A stretch of 64,000 nucleotides of DNA from Paludibacteraceae bacterium (GTDB taxonomy: Bacteria; Bacteroidota; Bacteroidia; Bacteroidales; Paludibacteraceae), in assembly GCA_017558065.1 (NCBI GenBank), contig JAFYWK010000043.1:62001-126000 (forward strand), given 5' to 3'. Each line of letters opens with the position of its first letter. Within the stretch, counting starts at the first letter, position 1. The translations under genes were made by a program, and so were the position numbers. Under the pieces are notes generated by a model. That model did no database searches. It saw nothing but the letters and a program-made list of their open reading frames with translations, and was not told the origin of the DNA. Shown here piece after piece: positions 48,830 to 57,412 of this stretch.

Positions 48830-49009
48830 TATACGCATTTCACAGTTTTTGCAGTCGAACTCCAAGGAGAGGATAGTGCCATTCTGCAAACGAAGATAGC
48901 GTGGTTCGTTTGCCATGGGGCTAATCTTTCTGCAATGCCCTAACTCGTAGAGTATGCAATACTTACAAGTCATCAGCGGTTTACTATTTGATGATTTACT
49001 ATTTATCAT
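48815..49009 (-). CDS. Detached C-terminal Cys domain of the U32 peptidase
   Basis: A 64-residue frame: after a repeat-derived start (MINSKSSNSK), PLMTCKYCILYELGHCRK and FDCKNCEMRIY match the Cys-rich tail (CKxC...C...CxxC) that ends full-length U32 proteins of Bacteroidales. It overlaps the end of the main U32 frame by 11 bp in another frame. About 60-80 residues that normally link the two parts are missing. It may be translated by coupling, or be the residue of a broken gene. Confidence 0.6.
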   Translation of the reverse strand: MINSKSSNSKPLMTCKYCILYELGHCRKISPMANEPRYLRLQNGTILSLEFDCKNCEMRIYKQS

Positions 49010-50522
49010 TGATTGTTTCTCTTCTCCATTGATTGAGTTGACTGATGGGTATGAAATAAGGGAACTCGTGGTTACACTTCTTCCCGTTAGCCATAATAGT
49101 TATGCTGTTGGCGATGAAATCCGTGTCGCCAAGTTTGCTCAGTTGTTGATGTATGGTTTGTAACGCACGCTCAGGGTTGCTGGCTACTTGGTGCTCAGCC
49201 TCAAAGATGGCGCTCTTGTCGCCTATCACGAGGCGATAGCCCGCCTCAATAGCTTCAAAGCGAATATCTATGGGCATACGACGCTCCGCCTTCAGTGTAT
49301 GTACAAATGCAGTGTCTGAATTGCGATATAGAATCGTGTTTCGCTGAATGTCCACCAATTGGTTGGTATATATCCAATCGCCCTCTATCTTGTTGATTGC
49401 GAAACCCTTGTCGGCGTAGCACAAACCATCACCGTTGTGCAAAACAATGCGGGGTAATAATTGCACCCGTATCGCTTTACCACGCACTTCAACGACTTTG
49501 CCAATATGCTCTCCAGTAGATTTAGGTGTTTCCCAGTTCGCCATGTTCGGTGTGCGCCCATGCCAGAAATAGTCCGTCTGTCCGCGGTGGAAGGTCTTGG
49601 CTGGGTTAGGCGTAAAATCGTATTGATAGACAGACTGGGTAGAGGCATGTTGCAGTGCAGAATTGCTATCTATCAGTTGGTCAAGTAGTTGGCGGTAGTA
49701 AGCAACGATATTGGTCACATAGTCACGATCCTTGAGGCGCCCTTCAATTTTAAAAGTCGTCACGCCTGCTTCTATCATTTCGGCAAGATGAAGGCTACGA
49801 TCCATATCTTGCAATGATAGCAAATAGCGTTGGTGGATAGGTTTGCCATTATTGTCGAGAATCTCGTTGCCATCTTTGTCCAGTAGGTCGTAGCGTTGGC
49901 GGCAAGGTTGTGCGCAGCAACCGCGATTAGCACTGCGATCCATTAGCACTTCGGATAGGTAGCAACGTCCGCTATAGCTCACGCATAAGGCACCATGTAC
50001 GAAGGCTTCGAGTTCTATGCATGGAGTAGAATGGTGTAGAGTAGTGTGGCGTAGTGTTGTTTGGTGTATTTCAGTGATTTGGTCCAGTGAGAGTTCGCGG
50101 GCAAGCACGACACGGCGGAATCCCAACTCTTGCAAACGGATGACATGTTCTGCTGTACGATTGTCGCATTGCGTGGAGGCGTGCATGCGGATAAGAGGCA
50201 GATCGTAGTCTAATAACTTCAGGTCTTGAATAATCAGCGCATCTACGCCTATATTATATAGTTCGTGCGCGAGCGCACACGCGCGAGGATATTCATGCTC
50301 GTGGAGTAGGGTGTTGAGTGTGACTAACACTTGCACGCCGAACCGATGCGCATACTCCACGAGAGCCGCAATGTCCTCCAATGAATTACCTGCCGCTTGG
50401 CGTGCTCCGAACTCGGGCGCACCAATATACACGGCATCGGCACCCGCTTGAATGGCAGCTTTTCCTACTTCTAAATCGCGAGCAGGAGCCAATAATGATA
50501 TTTTACACTCTCCCGTTTTCAC
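48999..50522 (-). CDS. U32 family peptidase (collagenase-like), C-terminally shortened
   Basis: A 507-residue protein. LLAPARDLEVGKAAIQAGADAVYIGAPEFGAR opens the TIM-barrel-like U32 domain; the signature EAFVHGALCVSYSGRCYLSE..DRSANRGCCAQPCRQRY and FKIEGRLKDRDYV are intact, so the Cys-rich catalytic region is complete. Homologues of the RlhA/TrhP group hydroxylate RNA with iron-sulfur chemistry rather than act as proteases. The insert HQTTLRHTTLHHSTP is encoded by a 10-bp repeat (50021-50060). The frame ends early (RRETINDK), and the Cys tail lies in a separate frame. The start overlaps the methyltransferase stop by 4 bp. Confidence 0.85.
   Translation of the reverse strand: MKTGECKISLLAPARDLEVGKAAIQAGADAVYIGAPEFGARQAAGNSLEDIAALVEYAHRFGVQVLVTLNTLLHEHEYPRACALAHELYNIGVDALIIQDLKLLDYDLPLIRMHASTQCDNRTAEHVIRLQELGFRRVVLARELSLDQITEIHQTTLRHTTLHHSTPCIELEAFVHGALCVSYSGRCYLSEVLMDRSANRGCCAQPCRQRYDLLDKDGNEILDNNGKPIHQRYLLSLQDMDRSLHLAEMIEAGVTTFKIEGRLKDRDYVTNIVAYYRQLLDQLIDSNSALQHASTQSVYQYDFTPNPAKTFHRGQTDYFWHGRTPNMANWETPKSTGEHIGKVVEVRGKAIRVQLLPRIVLHNGDGLCYADKGFAINKIEGDWIYTNQLVDIQRNTILYRNSDTAFVHTLKAERRMPIDIRFEAIEAGYRLVIGDKSAIFEAEHQVASNPERALQTIHQQLSKLGDTDFIANSITIMANGKKCNHEFPYFIPISQLNQWRRETINDK
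50021..50060. repeat. In-frame 10-bp repeat in the U32 gene
   Basis: ATGGAGTAGA, ATGGTGTAGA, GTAGTGTGGC, GTAGTGTTGT in direct succession, and a weaker TTGGTGTATT after. Same family and phase as in rsgA (10391-10440). Confidence 0.65.
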
Positions 50523-51046
50523 CTTAGCATATTGCTGAGCTCGTACATGACAATGCCAGCAGTGACACTCACATTCAGCGAGTGCTTGGTGCCATATTGT
50601 GGAATCTCGATACAGCCGTCGGCGGCATCTACCACCTCCTGCTGCACACCAAACACTTCGTGTCCCATGATGATGGCGGTCTTGTGCCCCTTGGGTAATT
50701 GCAGATCACCGAGCATGGCGGCTCCATGCGCTTGCTCAATAGCGTAAACGGTGTATCCGTCTGCTTGTAATGCCTTCACAGCATCGATTGTTTGCTCAAA
50801 ATAGCACCAATCCACTGTCTGCTCGGCACCGAGAGCCGTTTTGTGTATCTCGTTGTTAGGGGGGCAGCAGCATATACCGCATAGCCATACACCTTGCAGA
50901 CAAAACGCGTCTGCGGTGCGAAAGACGGCGCCGATATTGTGTTGGCTGCGGACATTATCCAGCACCACGATGAGTGGCACTTTCTTTGCATTGTGGAATG
51001 CCTCTGGAGTGAGGCGGTTCATTTCTTGTATAGTGGTCTTCAGCAT
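50519..51046 (-). CDS. SpoU/TrmH family RNA 2'-O-methyltransferase
   Basis: A 175-residue SPOUT-fold enzyme. VVLDNVRSQHNIGAVFRTADAF (motif 1), IIMGHEVFGVQQEVVDAADGCIEIPQYG (motif 2) and SLNVSVTAGIVMYEL (motif 3) form the knotted SAM site. The short length without an extra RNA-binding domain is TrmL/TrmH-like; whether tRNA or rRNA is the target is not clear. It sits between rimM (3 bp) and U32 (4-bp overlap). Confidence 0.9.
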   Translation of the reverse strand: MLKTTIQEMNRLTPEAFHNAKKVPLIVVLDNVRSQHNIGAVFRTADAFCLQGVWLCGICCCPPNNEIHKTALGAEQTVDWCYFEQTIDAVKALQADGYTVYAIEQAHGAAMLGDLQLPKGHKTAIIMGHEVFGVQQEVVDAADGCIEIPQYGTKHSLNVSVTAGIVMYELSNMLR

Positions 51047-51049
51047 GAT

Positions 51050-51559
51050 TTATTCTTTGGTAAAAAGGAATGGCAGACAAATGGTAATAAGTTGTTTGTC
51101 GGGTTCTATATTGACAATAAAATCTTCGTGCAAGGGAATCAGTTGCTTGCTGTTGAGGGTGATGAGGGTGTTGATGGTTGTTTCGTCCACATCTGTGATT
51201 GTACCGAGTTCGCCTTGATCGCTGTCTAAGACACGATACCCCAACAGACTTTGCCAAGTGGGCATCAGTTCCTCGTCTTCGTTCATGTCTGTGAGAAGCA
51301 TATAGGCTTGGCAGCCAATGAGTTGTTGGGCTGTTTGTTCATCGGTGATATGGTCCAGTTGGAAGATGAGCGAGTCGCTGCCTTTGCCTCGCCAATCGAG
51401 TACGCGAAACGGAACGAGGATATTGTTGATGCTGAGGATGAGGAATGTGGCATCGGCGTTGTCCCAATACTCATTGCTGGTCAGGCATTGTATCTCACCG
51501 CGTTTGCCGTGCGTGCGGGTAATGCGTCCGATGGATACGACTTGTTCGTTGGTTATCAT
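51050..51559 (-). CDS. rimM: Ribosome maturation factor RimM
   Basis: A 169-residue 30S assembly factor that binds uS19. VVSIGRITRTHGKRGEIQC is the N-terminal RimM motif; the C-terminal PRC-like barrel (SLLGYRVLDSDQGELGTITDV ... LIPLHEDFIVNIEPDKQLITICLP) is complete. It follows the AddA-like gene by 13 bp and overlaps nothing, in a minus-strand operon. Confidence 0.93.
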   Translation of the reverse strand: MITNEQVVSIGRITRTHGKRGEIQCLTSNEYWDNADATFLILSINNILVPFRVLDWRGKGSDSLIFQLDHITDEQTAQQLIGCQAYMLLTDMNEDEELMPTWQSLLGYRVLDSDQGELGTITDVDETTINTLITLNSKQLIPLHEDFIVNIEPDKQLITICLPFLFTKE

Positions 51560-51572
51560 TGTTGATGTCAGA

Positions 51573-54500
51573 TTATTGTATTTGTTCTATTTTTTGTTGC
51601 GCGACATATACGAGATAGGCTTCTACTGCATAACCCATTTGCTGGAGCAGGAGGGTGTAGTTACGCAATTGTTCTTGATAGAGGGTAGGGTGTTCGTGTC
51701 CGAACTTATAGTCAATGACGGTGGCAGTTTTTCCATCAATCATCACGCGGTCAGGACGTTGTGTTTTTCCTGTCGTGGTGAGAATATCCATTTCATTACG
51801 TACCATGTGTGGTTGGGTGAACCAATGCTCTTTCCCCTCTCGTTGCAGTAGCTGTTGTAGAGCCAGCAATTGCTGCTGCATGATGGTTTGTTGTGCAGGA
51901 GTGATGCGTCCTTCTGCTATCATATGGTCTATAGCAGGTTGAGCATCTTGCCATGTGTTGATTTGTGCTAACCATTCGTGCATCAGAATACCCAAATCTA
52001 TGGTTTCCAATGGGGTGTCGTTAGCAAAGTCATCTTCTGCTCTACTGCGCAAAATCAGGCGGTTGCCGATAGGCGAGGATATGTATTGTGCTTCTCGTGT
52101 GTTATTTTTGTCTGGGGCGGATGGTTCAACTGTTTGTTCGGCATCGGCTTTGGTGTAGGTATAAATATTCTCCTCGTTGCTGAGCAATGAGTCTTCTGCT
52201 ATCACTTGGTCGTAGAGATAGGAGAGCAGATGGCTAATCTTGCTAATCTGTGGTTTGTTATCTTTGGTAGTGGTGTACATCTGTCCGTAGGCGTACAGGC
52301 GCATCTTAGGACGAGTGAATGCTACATATGTTAGGTTGAGATTGTCGATATATTGCGATATAATTTCGTTGATATATTCTTTTTTGAAATGCGTTTTGAG
52401 TAGTTTGGAGGAGAGAGGGACAGCCACGAGCGGCATCTGGTTGAATGGTTCGGTTTGTGGTTGACACCAGAACACCTCGCCCATATGTGTACGCTGAATA
52501 TCCCAATTCAGGAATGGCAACATGACAATATCAAATTCCAGTCCCTTGGAACTATGAATAGTTAGGATACGTATCGCATTGACGACGGGTGAGGATGGGA
52601 TGGTGGCTTTGGGGGCTTTCTTCTCCCAGTACTCAAGGAAGGCACCTATATCGGATACGCGCTTCTGGGTGAACTGATACACTTGGTCCTGGAAGGCGGT
52701 CAGATAGGGTAGTGCACCTGCTTGTTGGGGTAATTGCAGCAGGGTGATGAGTTGTTGTACAGCTTCGTAGAGTGGCAGGGTGAATGCCTGATGAATAGCG
52801 GCTGCTTGTTCCTCGGTGAATGGTGCATGCAGGGTGTGTATGGCGTACTGAACGACCTCATTGTGGGGCTGCATATGCTGTTGCATAAGCGTCACGAGCA
52901 GTTGCACTGCGGGGTGCGACTGGATACGCATACCTTCTGCGGATTCTACAGGATAACCTTTCTCAATGAGGTAGCGCGCCAGCAGTTCTGCATCATTACC
53001 TCGGCGTACCAGCATGGCGATATTGTTCCACTCCCAACCTTCTTGCTTGAGGGCTTGCAACTGCTGGTCCACTGCTTGCAATGTTTGTTGGATGAGGTCT
53101 TCGTTTTTAGCATCGATGAACTGCAATTGAAATACTCCAGGATAGTCTTTCTGTGCCTCTTGGTGAATGGCGTCGGTGTGGTAAATGGACATCGCCATTT
53201 GAGCCAATGGCGACTCATCGTTCCAGCCTTCGTTCGTAAAATATGTGGCCACCCACTTGGCATACTCGCCAATGAGTTGTTCGTTCTCTTGTATCAGCAG
53301 TTTGGCGCTACGCCAGTTGTCTATCATCGGCGGCTGCTGCACATTGGCAAATTCGCTATGTACGCCATTGAGCAGTTTCCAGTCTGAATTACGCCAGCGA
53401 TAGATACTCTGCTTGACATCTCCCACAATCAGGTTGTCGCAACCCTTGCTTTCTGCTTCGTTGATGAGGGGGTAGAAGTTCTGCCATTGCAGCGAACTGG
53501 TGTCTTGAAACTCATCAATCATAAAGTGGTGCAGGTATTGCCCCATTCGTTCGTATATGAAGGGTGTCTCTTGTCCGTCAATCACATCATGAATGAGCAT
53601 ATTGACATCAGAGATAGGTACGCGCCCTATTTGTCGGTTGGTTGTGCTTACCTGGTCTGCGACATCTTGCAGCAGTCCGATAGTATAGAGGTGTTGTGAG
53701 ATGGCAGTGGCGGTGTAATAATCAATAATCTCTTTGTCGAAGATATTCGCCATCTCGTGGTAGAGTGGACTGAGGTGCGTTTCGTATAGTGAGAGGATTG
53801 CAGATTGTTGTGCCTTGGTGGTCTTGCTTTTTAGGCATAGAGATTCGGGTTGCTCCAGTACCTTGAGGAAGGTCTTGTTGAGTCCTTTTTCCAGAATCTC
53901 CTGAGCTGGTTTGCGGAACGCAGAGACAGCATCGGCTTTGATACCCTTGTATGAGTCTATTAGGGGAAGAGCTTTGCGTTGGATACCAACGATTTTCTTC
54001 TCCGTATTGGTGATTATATTTGAGAGCAGGGTTTGATACTGCTTGATGTTTTCTTTGTTTTTGAAGAACTCTTGTAGCTGCCCGATATGTCGTTTGACTT
54101 CTTCCTTATTGAGTTGCTTAGAGAAATCGCTAATGCTGCGGTGCAGATTGCCGTTGGCATTGTCGTCCATATTGTGCTTCGCAAAATCGGTAATCCACGA
54201 AATGATATTGGCGTTGCCTTCTTGCTGCTGGCGAATACGACGGAAGATGTCGTCCACGGCTTGTTGTACCACTTCATCGCCGTCCAATGCAATGTCATAT
54301 GTGGTGGAGAGCCCCAAGTCTAACGCGAAAGTGCGTATCACCTGCTGGAAGAATCCATCAATGGTGGATACGGAGAAGTGGTTATAGTCTTTGAGTATAG
54401 CAATGAGCAGTTGCCGCGCTTGGGCTTGCAGGGTGGGGGCATCAAGGTGAAAATGCTGCAGTAAATCCTTGTAGAAAGGTGAGTCTTCTGGTGTCGTGGA

Positions 54501-54698
54501 AAGGGTGTATAATGCTTTCAGTATGCGCTCTTTCATCTCGGCAGTAGCTTTCTTGGTAAAAGTGACTGCTAAGATGCGGCTGTGTGGCATCCATTGATCG
54601 CGACGTTTTTGATAGTCGCGAAACAGCATCACGAGATATTCCCGTGTGAGCGTATGTGTTTTTCCGCTTCCTGCCGATGCCTTGTAAATACTGAGCAT
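51573..54698 (-). CDS. UvrD/AddA-like helicase-nuclease
   Basis: A 1041-residue protein. Walker A KASAGSGKTHTL (6-17), IDEFQDTSSLQWQNFYPL (motif II), GDVKQSIYRWR (motif III), LTIHSSKGLEFDIVMLP (motif V) and YVAFTRPKMRLY (motif VI) make a superfamily-1A helicase. The C-terminal 200 residues end in a PD-(D/E)xK nuclease (RPDRVMIDGKTATVIDYKFG ... YQEQLRNYTLLL). This is the AddA-like subunit used for double-strand break resection in Bacteroidetes. The expected AddB-like partner is not upstream in this window: a lipoprotein gene is. Confidence 0.9.
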   Translation of the reverse strand: MLSIYKASAGSGKTHTLTREYLVMLFRDYQKRRDQWMPHSRILAVTFTKKATAEMKERILKALYTLSTTPEDSPFYKDLLQHFHLDAPTLQAQARQLLIAILKDYNHFSVSTIDGFFQQVIRTFALDLGLSTTYDIALDGDEVVQQAVDDIFRRIRQQQEGNANIISWITDFAKHNMDDNANGNLHRSISDFSKQLNKEEVKRHIGQLQEFFKNKENIKQYQTLLSNIITNTEKKIVGIQRKALPLIDSYKGIKADAVSAFRKPAQEILEKGLNKTFLKVLEQPESLCLKSKTTKAQQSAILSLYETHLSPLYHEMANIFDKEIIDYYTATAISQHLYTIGLLQDVADQVSTTNRQIGRVPISDVNMLIHDVIDGQETPFIYERMGQYLHHFMIDEFQDTSSLQWQNFYPLINEAESKGCDNLIVGDVKQSIYRWRNSDWKLLNGVHSEFANVQQPPMIDNWRSAKLLIQENEQLIGEYAKWVATYFTNEGWNDESPLAQMAMSIYHTDAIHQEAQKDYPGVFQLQFIDAKNEDLIQQTLQAVDQQLQALKQEGWEWNNIAMLVRRGNDAELLARYLIEKGYPVESAEGMRIQSHPAVQLLVTLMQQHMQPHNEVVQYAIHTLHAPFTEEQAAAIHQAFTLPLYEAVQQLITLLQLPQQAGALPYLTAFQDQVYQFTQKRVSDIGAFLEYWEKKAPKATIPSSPVVNAIRILTIHSSKGLEFDIVMLPFLNWDIQRTHMGEVFWCQPQTEPFNQMPLVAVPLSSKLLKTHFKKEYINEIISQYIDNLNLTYVAFTRPKMRLYAYGQMYTTTKDNKPQISKISHLLSYLYDQVIAEDSLLSNEENIYTYTKADAEQTVEPSAPDKNNTREAQYISSPIGNRLILRSRAEDDFANDTPLETIDLGILMHEWLAQINTWQDAQPAIDHMIAEGRITPAQQTIMQQQLLALQQLLQREGKEHWFTQPHMVRNEMDILTTTGKTQRPDRVMIDGKTATVIDYKFGHEHPTLYQEQLRNYTLLLQQMGYAVEAYLVYVAQQKIEQIQ

Positions 54699-54721
54699 AA
54701 TAGTTGTGCCAGGGTTGTTGG

Positions 54722-55180
54722 TTAGTTGAAAATATACAATTGTGCTCCTGTTGCCATATTGCGGTAGGAGGTGTTGTAGCGTTTCAGTGGTTCGTTGGTT
54801 ACACCTGTAGTAGGATTGCCTATACCATAACTAATATCATACTGTTCGCCACATAGTTCACATACGGCAAAGATTCCATCCACCTTTAAGGGCTTGTTTC
54901 GCTTCACGCAATAGGGGCAACAGAGGTCGGCTGCGTGGTAATTCTCATCCATGCCCACCCAAATCAATAGTCCTGCGTAGCCGATGTAGTTCTCGAGTAG
55001 CGTTTTTTGTGTCACGGTCATCGCTTGAAAACCATTGGCAATAACGAAGTGTGGATATTCGCGAGTGATATATACCGTGTAATTGACAGGTACATTAGGC
55101 ACTGAACTCTGGCGATTGACGTCCTCGCATGCCGATAGGAGAACAACCAGACCGATGAGGAATACGCCGTGTTTCATCAA
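54722..55180 (-). CDS. Lipoprotein with Rieske-like four-Cys domain
   Basis: A 152-residue protein with a lipoprotein signal (MMKHGVFLIGLVVLLSAC, Cys18). The domain ends resemble the Rieske fold used by Bacteroidales lipoproteins: ADLCCPYCVKRN ... FAVCELCGEQYDISYGIGNPTTG ... PLKRYN. The two cluster His of a true Rieske centre are missing, while CPYC and CELC give four Cys, so a zinc or rubredoxin-like site is more likely than [2Fe-2S]. It overlaps the FKBP gene by 4 bp (ATGA), so the two are translated together. Confidence 0.55.
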   Translation of the reverse strand: MMKHGVFLIGLVVLLSACEDVNRQSSVPNVPVNYTVYITREYPHFVIANGFQAMTVTQKTLLENYIGYAGLLIWVGMDENYHAADLCCPYCVKRNKPLKVDGIFAVCELCGEQYDISYGIGNPTTGVTNEPLKRYNTSYRNMATGAQLYIFN

Positions 55181-55674
55181 TATACTTGATGTAGATATAC
55201 TCGGAATTTGAGTGTGGAATAAGGTGGAATGAAGCTTTCAGAGCCCTCTGTACCTGTGCCTTCTTTTCCATAACCCAAGTAGTATGGGATATAAAACTCA
55301 TATTCGCCAAACAGATTCATTTGTTTCAGTCCTTCAGCAAATCCAGCAACAAAAGCACTGACATAGAATGGCTCTGCTTCGTCGATGGAATCTACTTTGT
55401 ATTTATCGAACTCATAGCCATTGATCAACCATCCTGTATAATCAATCACTACAATCTTGGCATCATCTGGTCGTGTTCCTGTTCCAGGTTCTATTCCAGG
55501 GTAGATGCATTTGTATTGTAATCCTGTAGGTGTTGTTTTTACACCTGGCTGTTGGGCATTATTGATTAGCCATAACTCGTTTTGTAGTTTCCAGTCCAAC
55601 CAATTTTCTTGTTTGCAGCCGCATACGAGTGTTGCAATCAATAGCAGGCAGAATAATTTTGTTGTTTTCTTCAT
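55177..55674 (-). CDS. FKBP-type peptidyl-prolyl isomerase lipoprotein
   Basis: A 165-residue lipoprotein (MKKTTKLFCLLLIATLVCGC, lipobox VCGC). The FKBP domain has ARGUABLE core residues: VVIDYTGWLINGYEFDKYK, VSAFVAGFAEGLKQM, GEYEFYIPYYLGYG and IPPYSTLKFRVYL. I use the ATG at 55674; an upstream in-frame GTG at 55692 lies in an AAGTGAAAGG repeat. It probably folds or holds outer-membrane or secreted proteins in the periplasm. Confidence 0.85.
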   Translation of the reverse strand: MKKTTKLFCLLLIATLVCGCKQENWLDWKLQNELWLINNAQQPGVKTTPTGLQYKCIYPGIEPGTGTRPDDAKIVVIDYTGWLINGYEFDKYKVDSIDEAEPFYVSAFVAGFAEGLKQMNLFGEYEFYIPYYLGYGKEGTGTEGSESFIPPYSTLKFRVYLHQVY

Positions 55675-55709
55675 ATATTTTTTACCTTTCACTTTTCAGT
55701 TTTTACTTT

Positions 55710-56876
55710 TCATTGCGCCAACCACAATCCGGGATTGATAATGGAGCGGTCTTTATAAATTTGGAAATAGAGTTCAGTTTTGTTGTCTTCGCTCGTGTCT
55801 GTGACTATTTCTCCGATGGCTTGTTTGGCTTTCACTTTGTCGCCTTGTTTCACATATATTTTTTTCAATGGAGAATATACTGTTCGGTAATTACCATGCT
55901 GCACGATGACTGCGTAGTTTCCATTGATTTGTGCGCAACTGCTGACTTCACCTTCGTAGATTGCTCTTGCATTTGCACCAGCCACTGTTTGCAGGTAGAT
56001 GCCTTTGTTGTTTATGGTCACATGCTCATGTACGGGGTGCTGGTGCTTGCCAAAGTAGCCACTGATAAAACCCTTTTCTACGGGCCAAGGTAATCGTCCT
56101 TGGTTGGCCTCAAAGCCGCCAGCGATGAGTTGTTGTTCTTTGGTCAGGGTGGTTGTGGTGCGTACTTGTTTAGCAATCATTTCTTCGATTTGTTTGTTGA
56201 GCGCATCCACTTTTTTCTGTTGTTCTTGCTGTTTGGCTATAAGATTCTTCTCCTTCTTTTTCAGCGATTGCAGCATGTCTTTTTGCTTGCGTTCATCGCG
56301 TGTGAGTTTGTCTTGTTCTCGTTTTTGTGATTGTAGAGCGGTAGAACGATTCTGTTTGCGCTCTTCCAATAATGTATTCTGTATATCAATATCTGATTGC
56401 AGTGATTCTATTTTTTTCACTTGTTCTTTTCTATATGCTGCAAATTGCTGCATGTATTGTACACGGCGAATCAGTTGCTGAAAGTTCTCGGCAGAAAGCA
56501 GGAATAGCAGTGGCGACTGTTGCATGTCGGCATAATGTGTTTCGCGAACTAATCGTGCGTAATCTTCCTTGCACGCCTCTAATTCTTTCTGCAAGGTAAA
56601 TCGTTTCTGTCGCAACGTACCCATTTCGCCATTGAGAGCGTTTATCTCGCCCTGTATATTGCGGATGAGCTTTTTGCGCGTTTTGATGTCGTTGTTTAGC
56701 AAATTGAGCTTGTTCTCCGTAGCTGTCTCATTCTGCTTGGTTTGCTTGAGCATCTGGGCTGTTTCTTCCAATTGCTGCTGCAATTCGCGTTGTTGCTTTT
56801 GCAACTCTTTTACATTTTGCGCGGCTACAGGCAGCGTCAATAGGCATAATATGTATAGGATGATTCTCAGTTTCAT
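55710..56876 (-). CDS. envC: EnvC-like murein hydrolase activator (M23 fold, degenerate)
   Basis: A 388-residue periplasmic protein. A signal peptide (MKLRIILYILCLLTLPVAAQ) is followed by a long coiled coil (21-250, runs of K, Q, E, L) and a LytM/M23 domain (290-388). The zinc ligands are degenerate: HxGxD is HVTINNKGI and the HxH is HGNYRTVYSPL. This matches EnvC and related activators that do not cut murein but switch on amidases at the septum. It belongs to a TPR, DUF4292, EnvC run conserved in the phylum (4-bp overlap with DUF4292). Confidence 0.88.
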   Translation of the reverse strand: MKLRIILYILCLLTLPVAAQNVKELQKQQRELQQQLEETAQMLKQTKQNETATENKLNLLNNDIKTRKKLIRNIQGEINALNGEMGTLRQKRFTLQKELEACKEDYARLVRETHYADMQQSPLLFLLSAENFQQLIRRVQYMQQFAAYRKEQVKKIESLQSDIDIQNTLLEERKQNRSTALQSQKREQDKLTRDERKQKDMLQSLKKKEKNLIAKQQEQQKKVDALNKQIEEMIAKQVRTTTTLTKEQQLIAGGFEANQGRLPWPVEKGFISGYFGKHQHPVHEHVTINNKGIYLQTVAGANARAIYEGEVSSCAQINGNYAVIVQHGNYRTVYSPLKKIYVKQGDKVKAKQAIGEIVTDTSEDNKTELYFQIYKDRSIINPGLWLAQ

Positions 56877-57412
56877 ATGGGTAGGATTTCTCGAAGGGTA
56901 ACTCGTTTATATTTATTGGTTTTGGTGCGTGTGGGTGACTGTAGGGTGTTGTGTTCTCTGTTGGAGAAAGTGCAGGATAACTTCAGTTGATGTTTGCCAG
57001 AGGAGAACTGCAATTGTATGGGTTCTTTGTTTTTGGTAGTTTGATGTGTTAGGAAATCCTGAATGGTCTTGTAGGATATACGGGTGTTGAGTGTTTGTTG
57101 TATGTCAGAGTAGGATAGCGCTACATATTTGCGATTCATCTTATCGAACAGCCAGACACTATCGGGGGTTGCTTCCATGCGTACCATTTCGATTCCCAAC
57201 ATAGGTTGTACTGCAATGACTGCTAATTCGTTGCGCCATATGCGGACTTGACTACTCATATTATACTGGTGTTGATCCAATGTGAGGGTCACTTGGGCAC
57301 GTTCGGTAAGGGTCTGATAGCGTGATGGGGTGCGTTTGCTGATTGAACATGAAGAAACTATCATCATGGTGATAATCAGCAAAATGAATATGTATTGCTT
57401 GTTTATTTGCAT
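56873..57412 (-). CDS. DUF4292 lipoprotein
   Basis: A 179-residue lipoprotein (MQINKQYIFILLIITMMIVSSC, Cys22). The pattern matches DUF4292: RYQTLTERAQVTLTLDQHQYNMSSQVRIWRNELAVIAVQPMLGIEMVRMEATPDSVWLFD, a beta-sheet with LolA-like character. Its role is unknown; the constant place between TPR and EnvC proteins points to the cell envelope. It overlaps the TPR gene by 10 bp and EnvC by 4 bp. Confidence 0.85.
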   Translation of the reverse strand: MQINKQYIFILLIITMMIVSSCSISKRTPSRYQTLTERAQVTLTLDQHQYNMSSQVRIWRNELAVIAVQPMLGIEMVRMEATPDSVWLFDKMNRKYVALSYSDIQQTLNTRISYKTIQDFLTHQTTKNKEPIQLQFSSGKHQLKLSCTFSNREHNTLQSPTRTKTNKYKRVTLREILPI

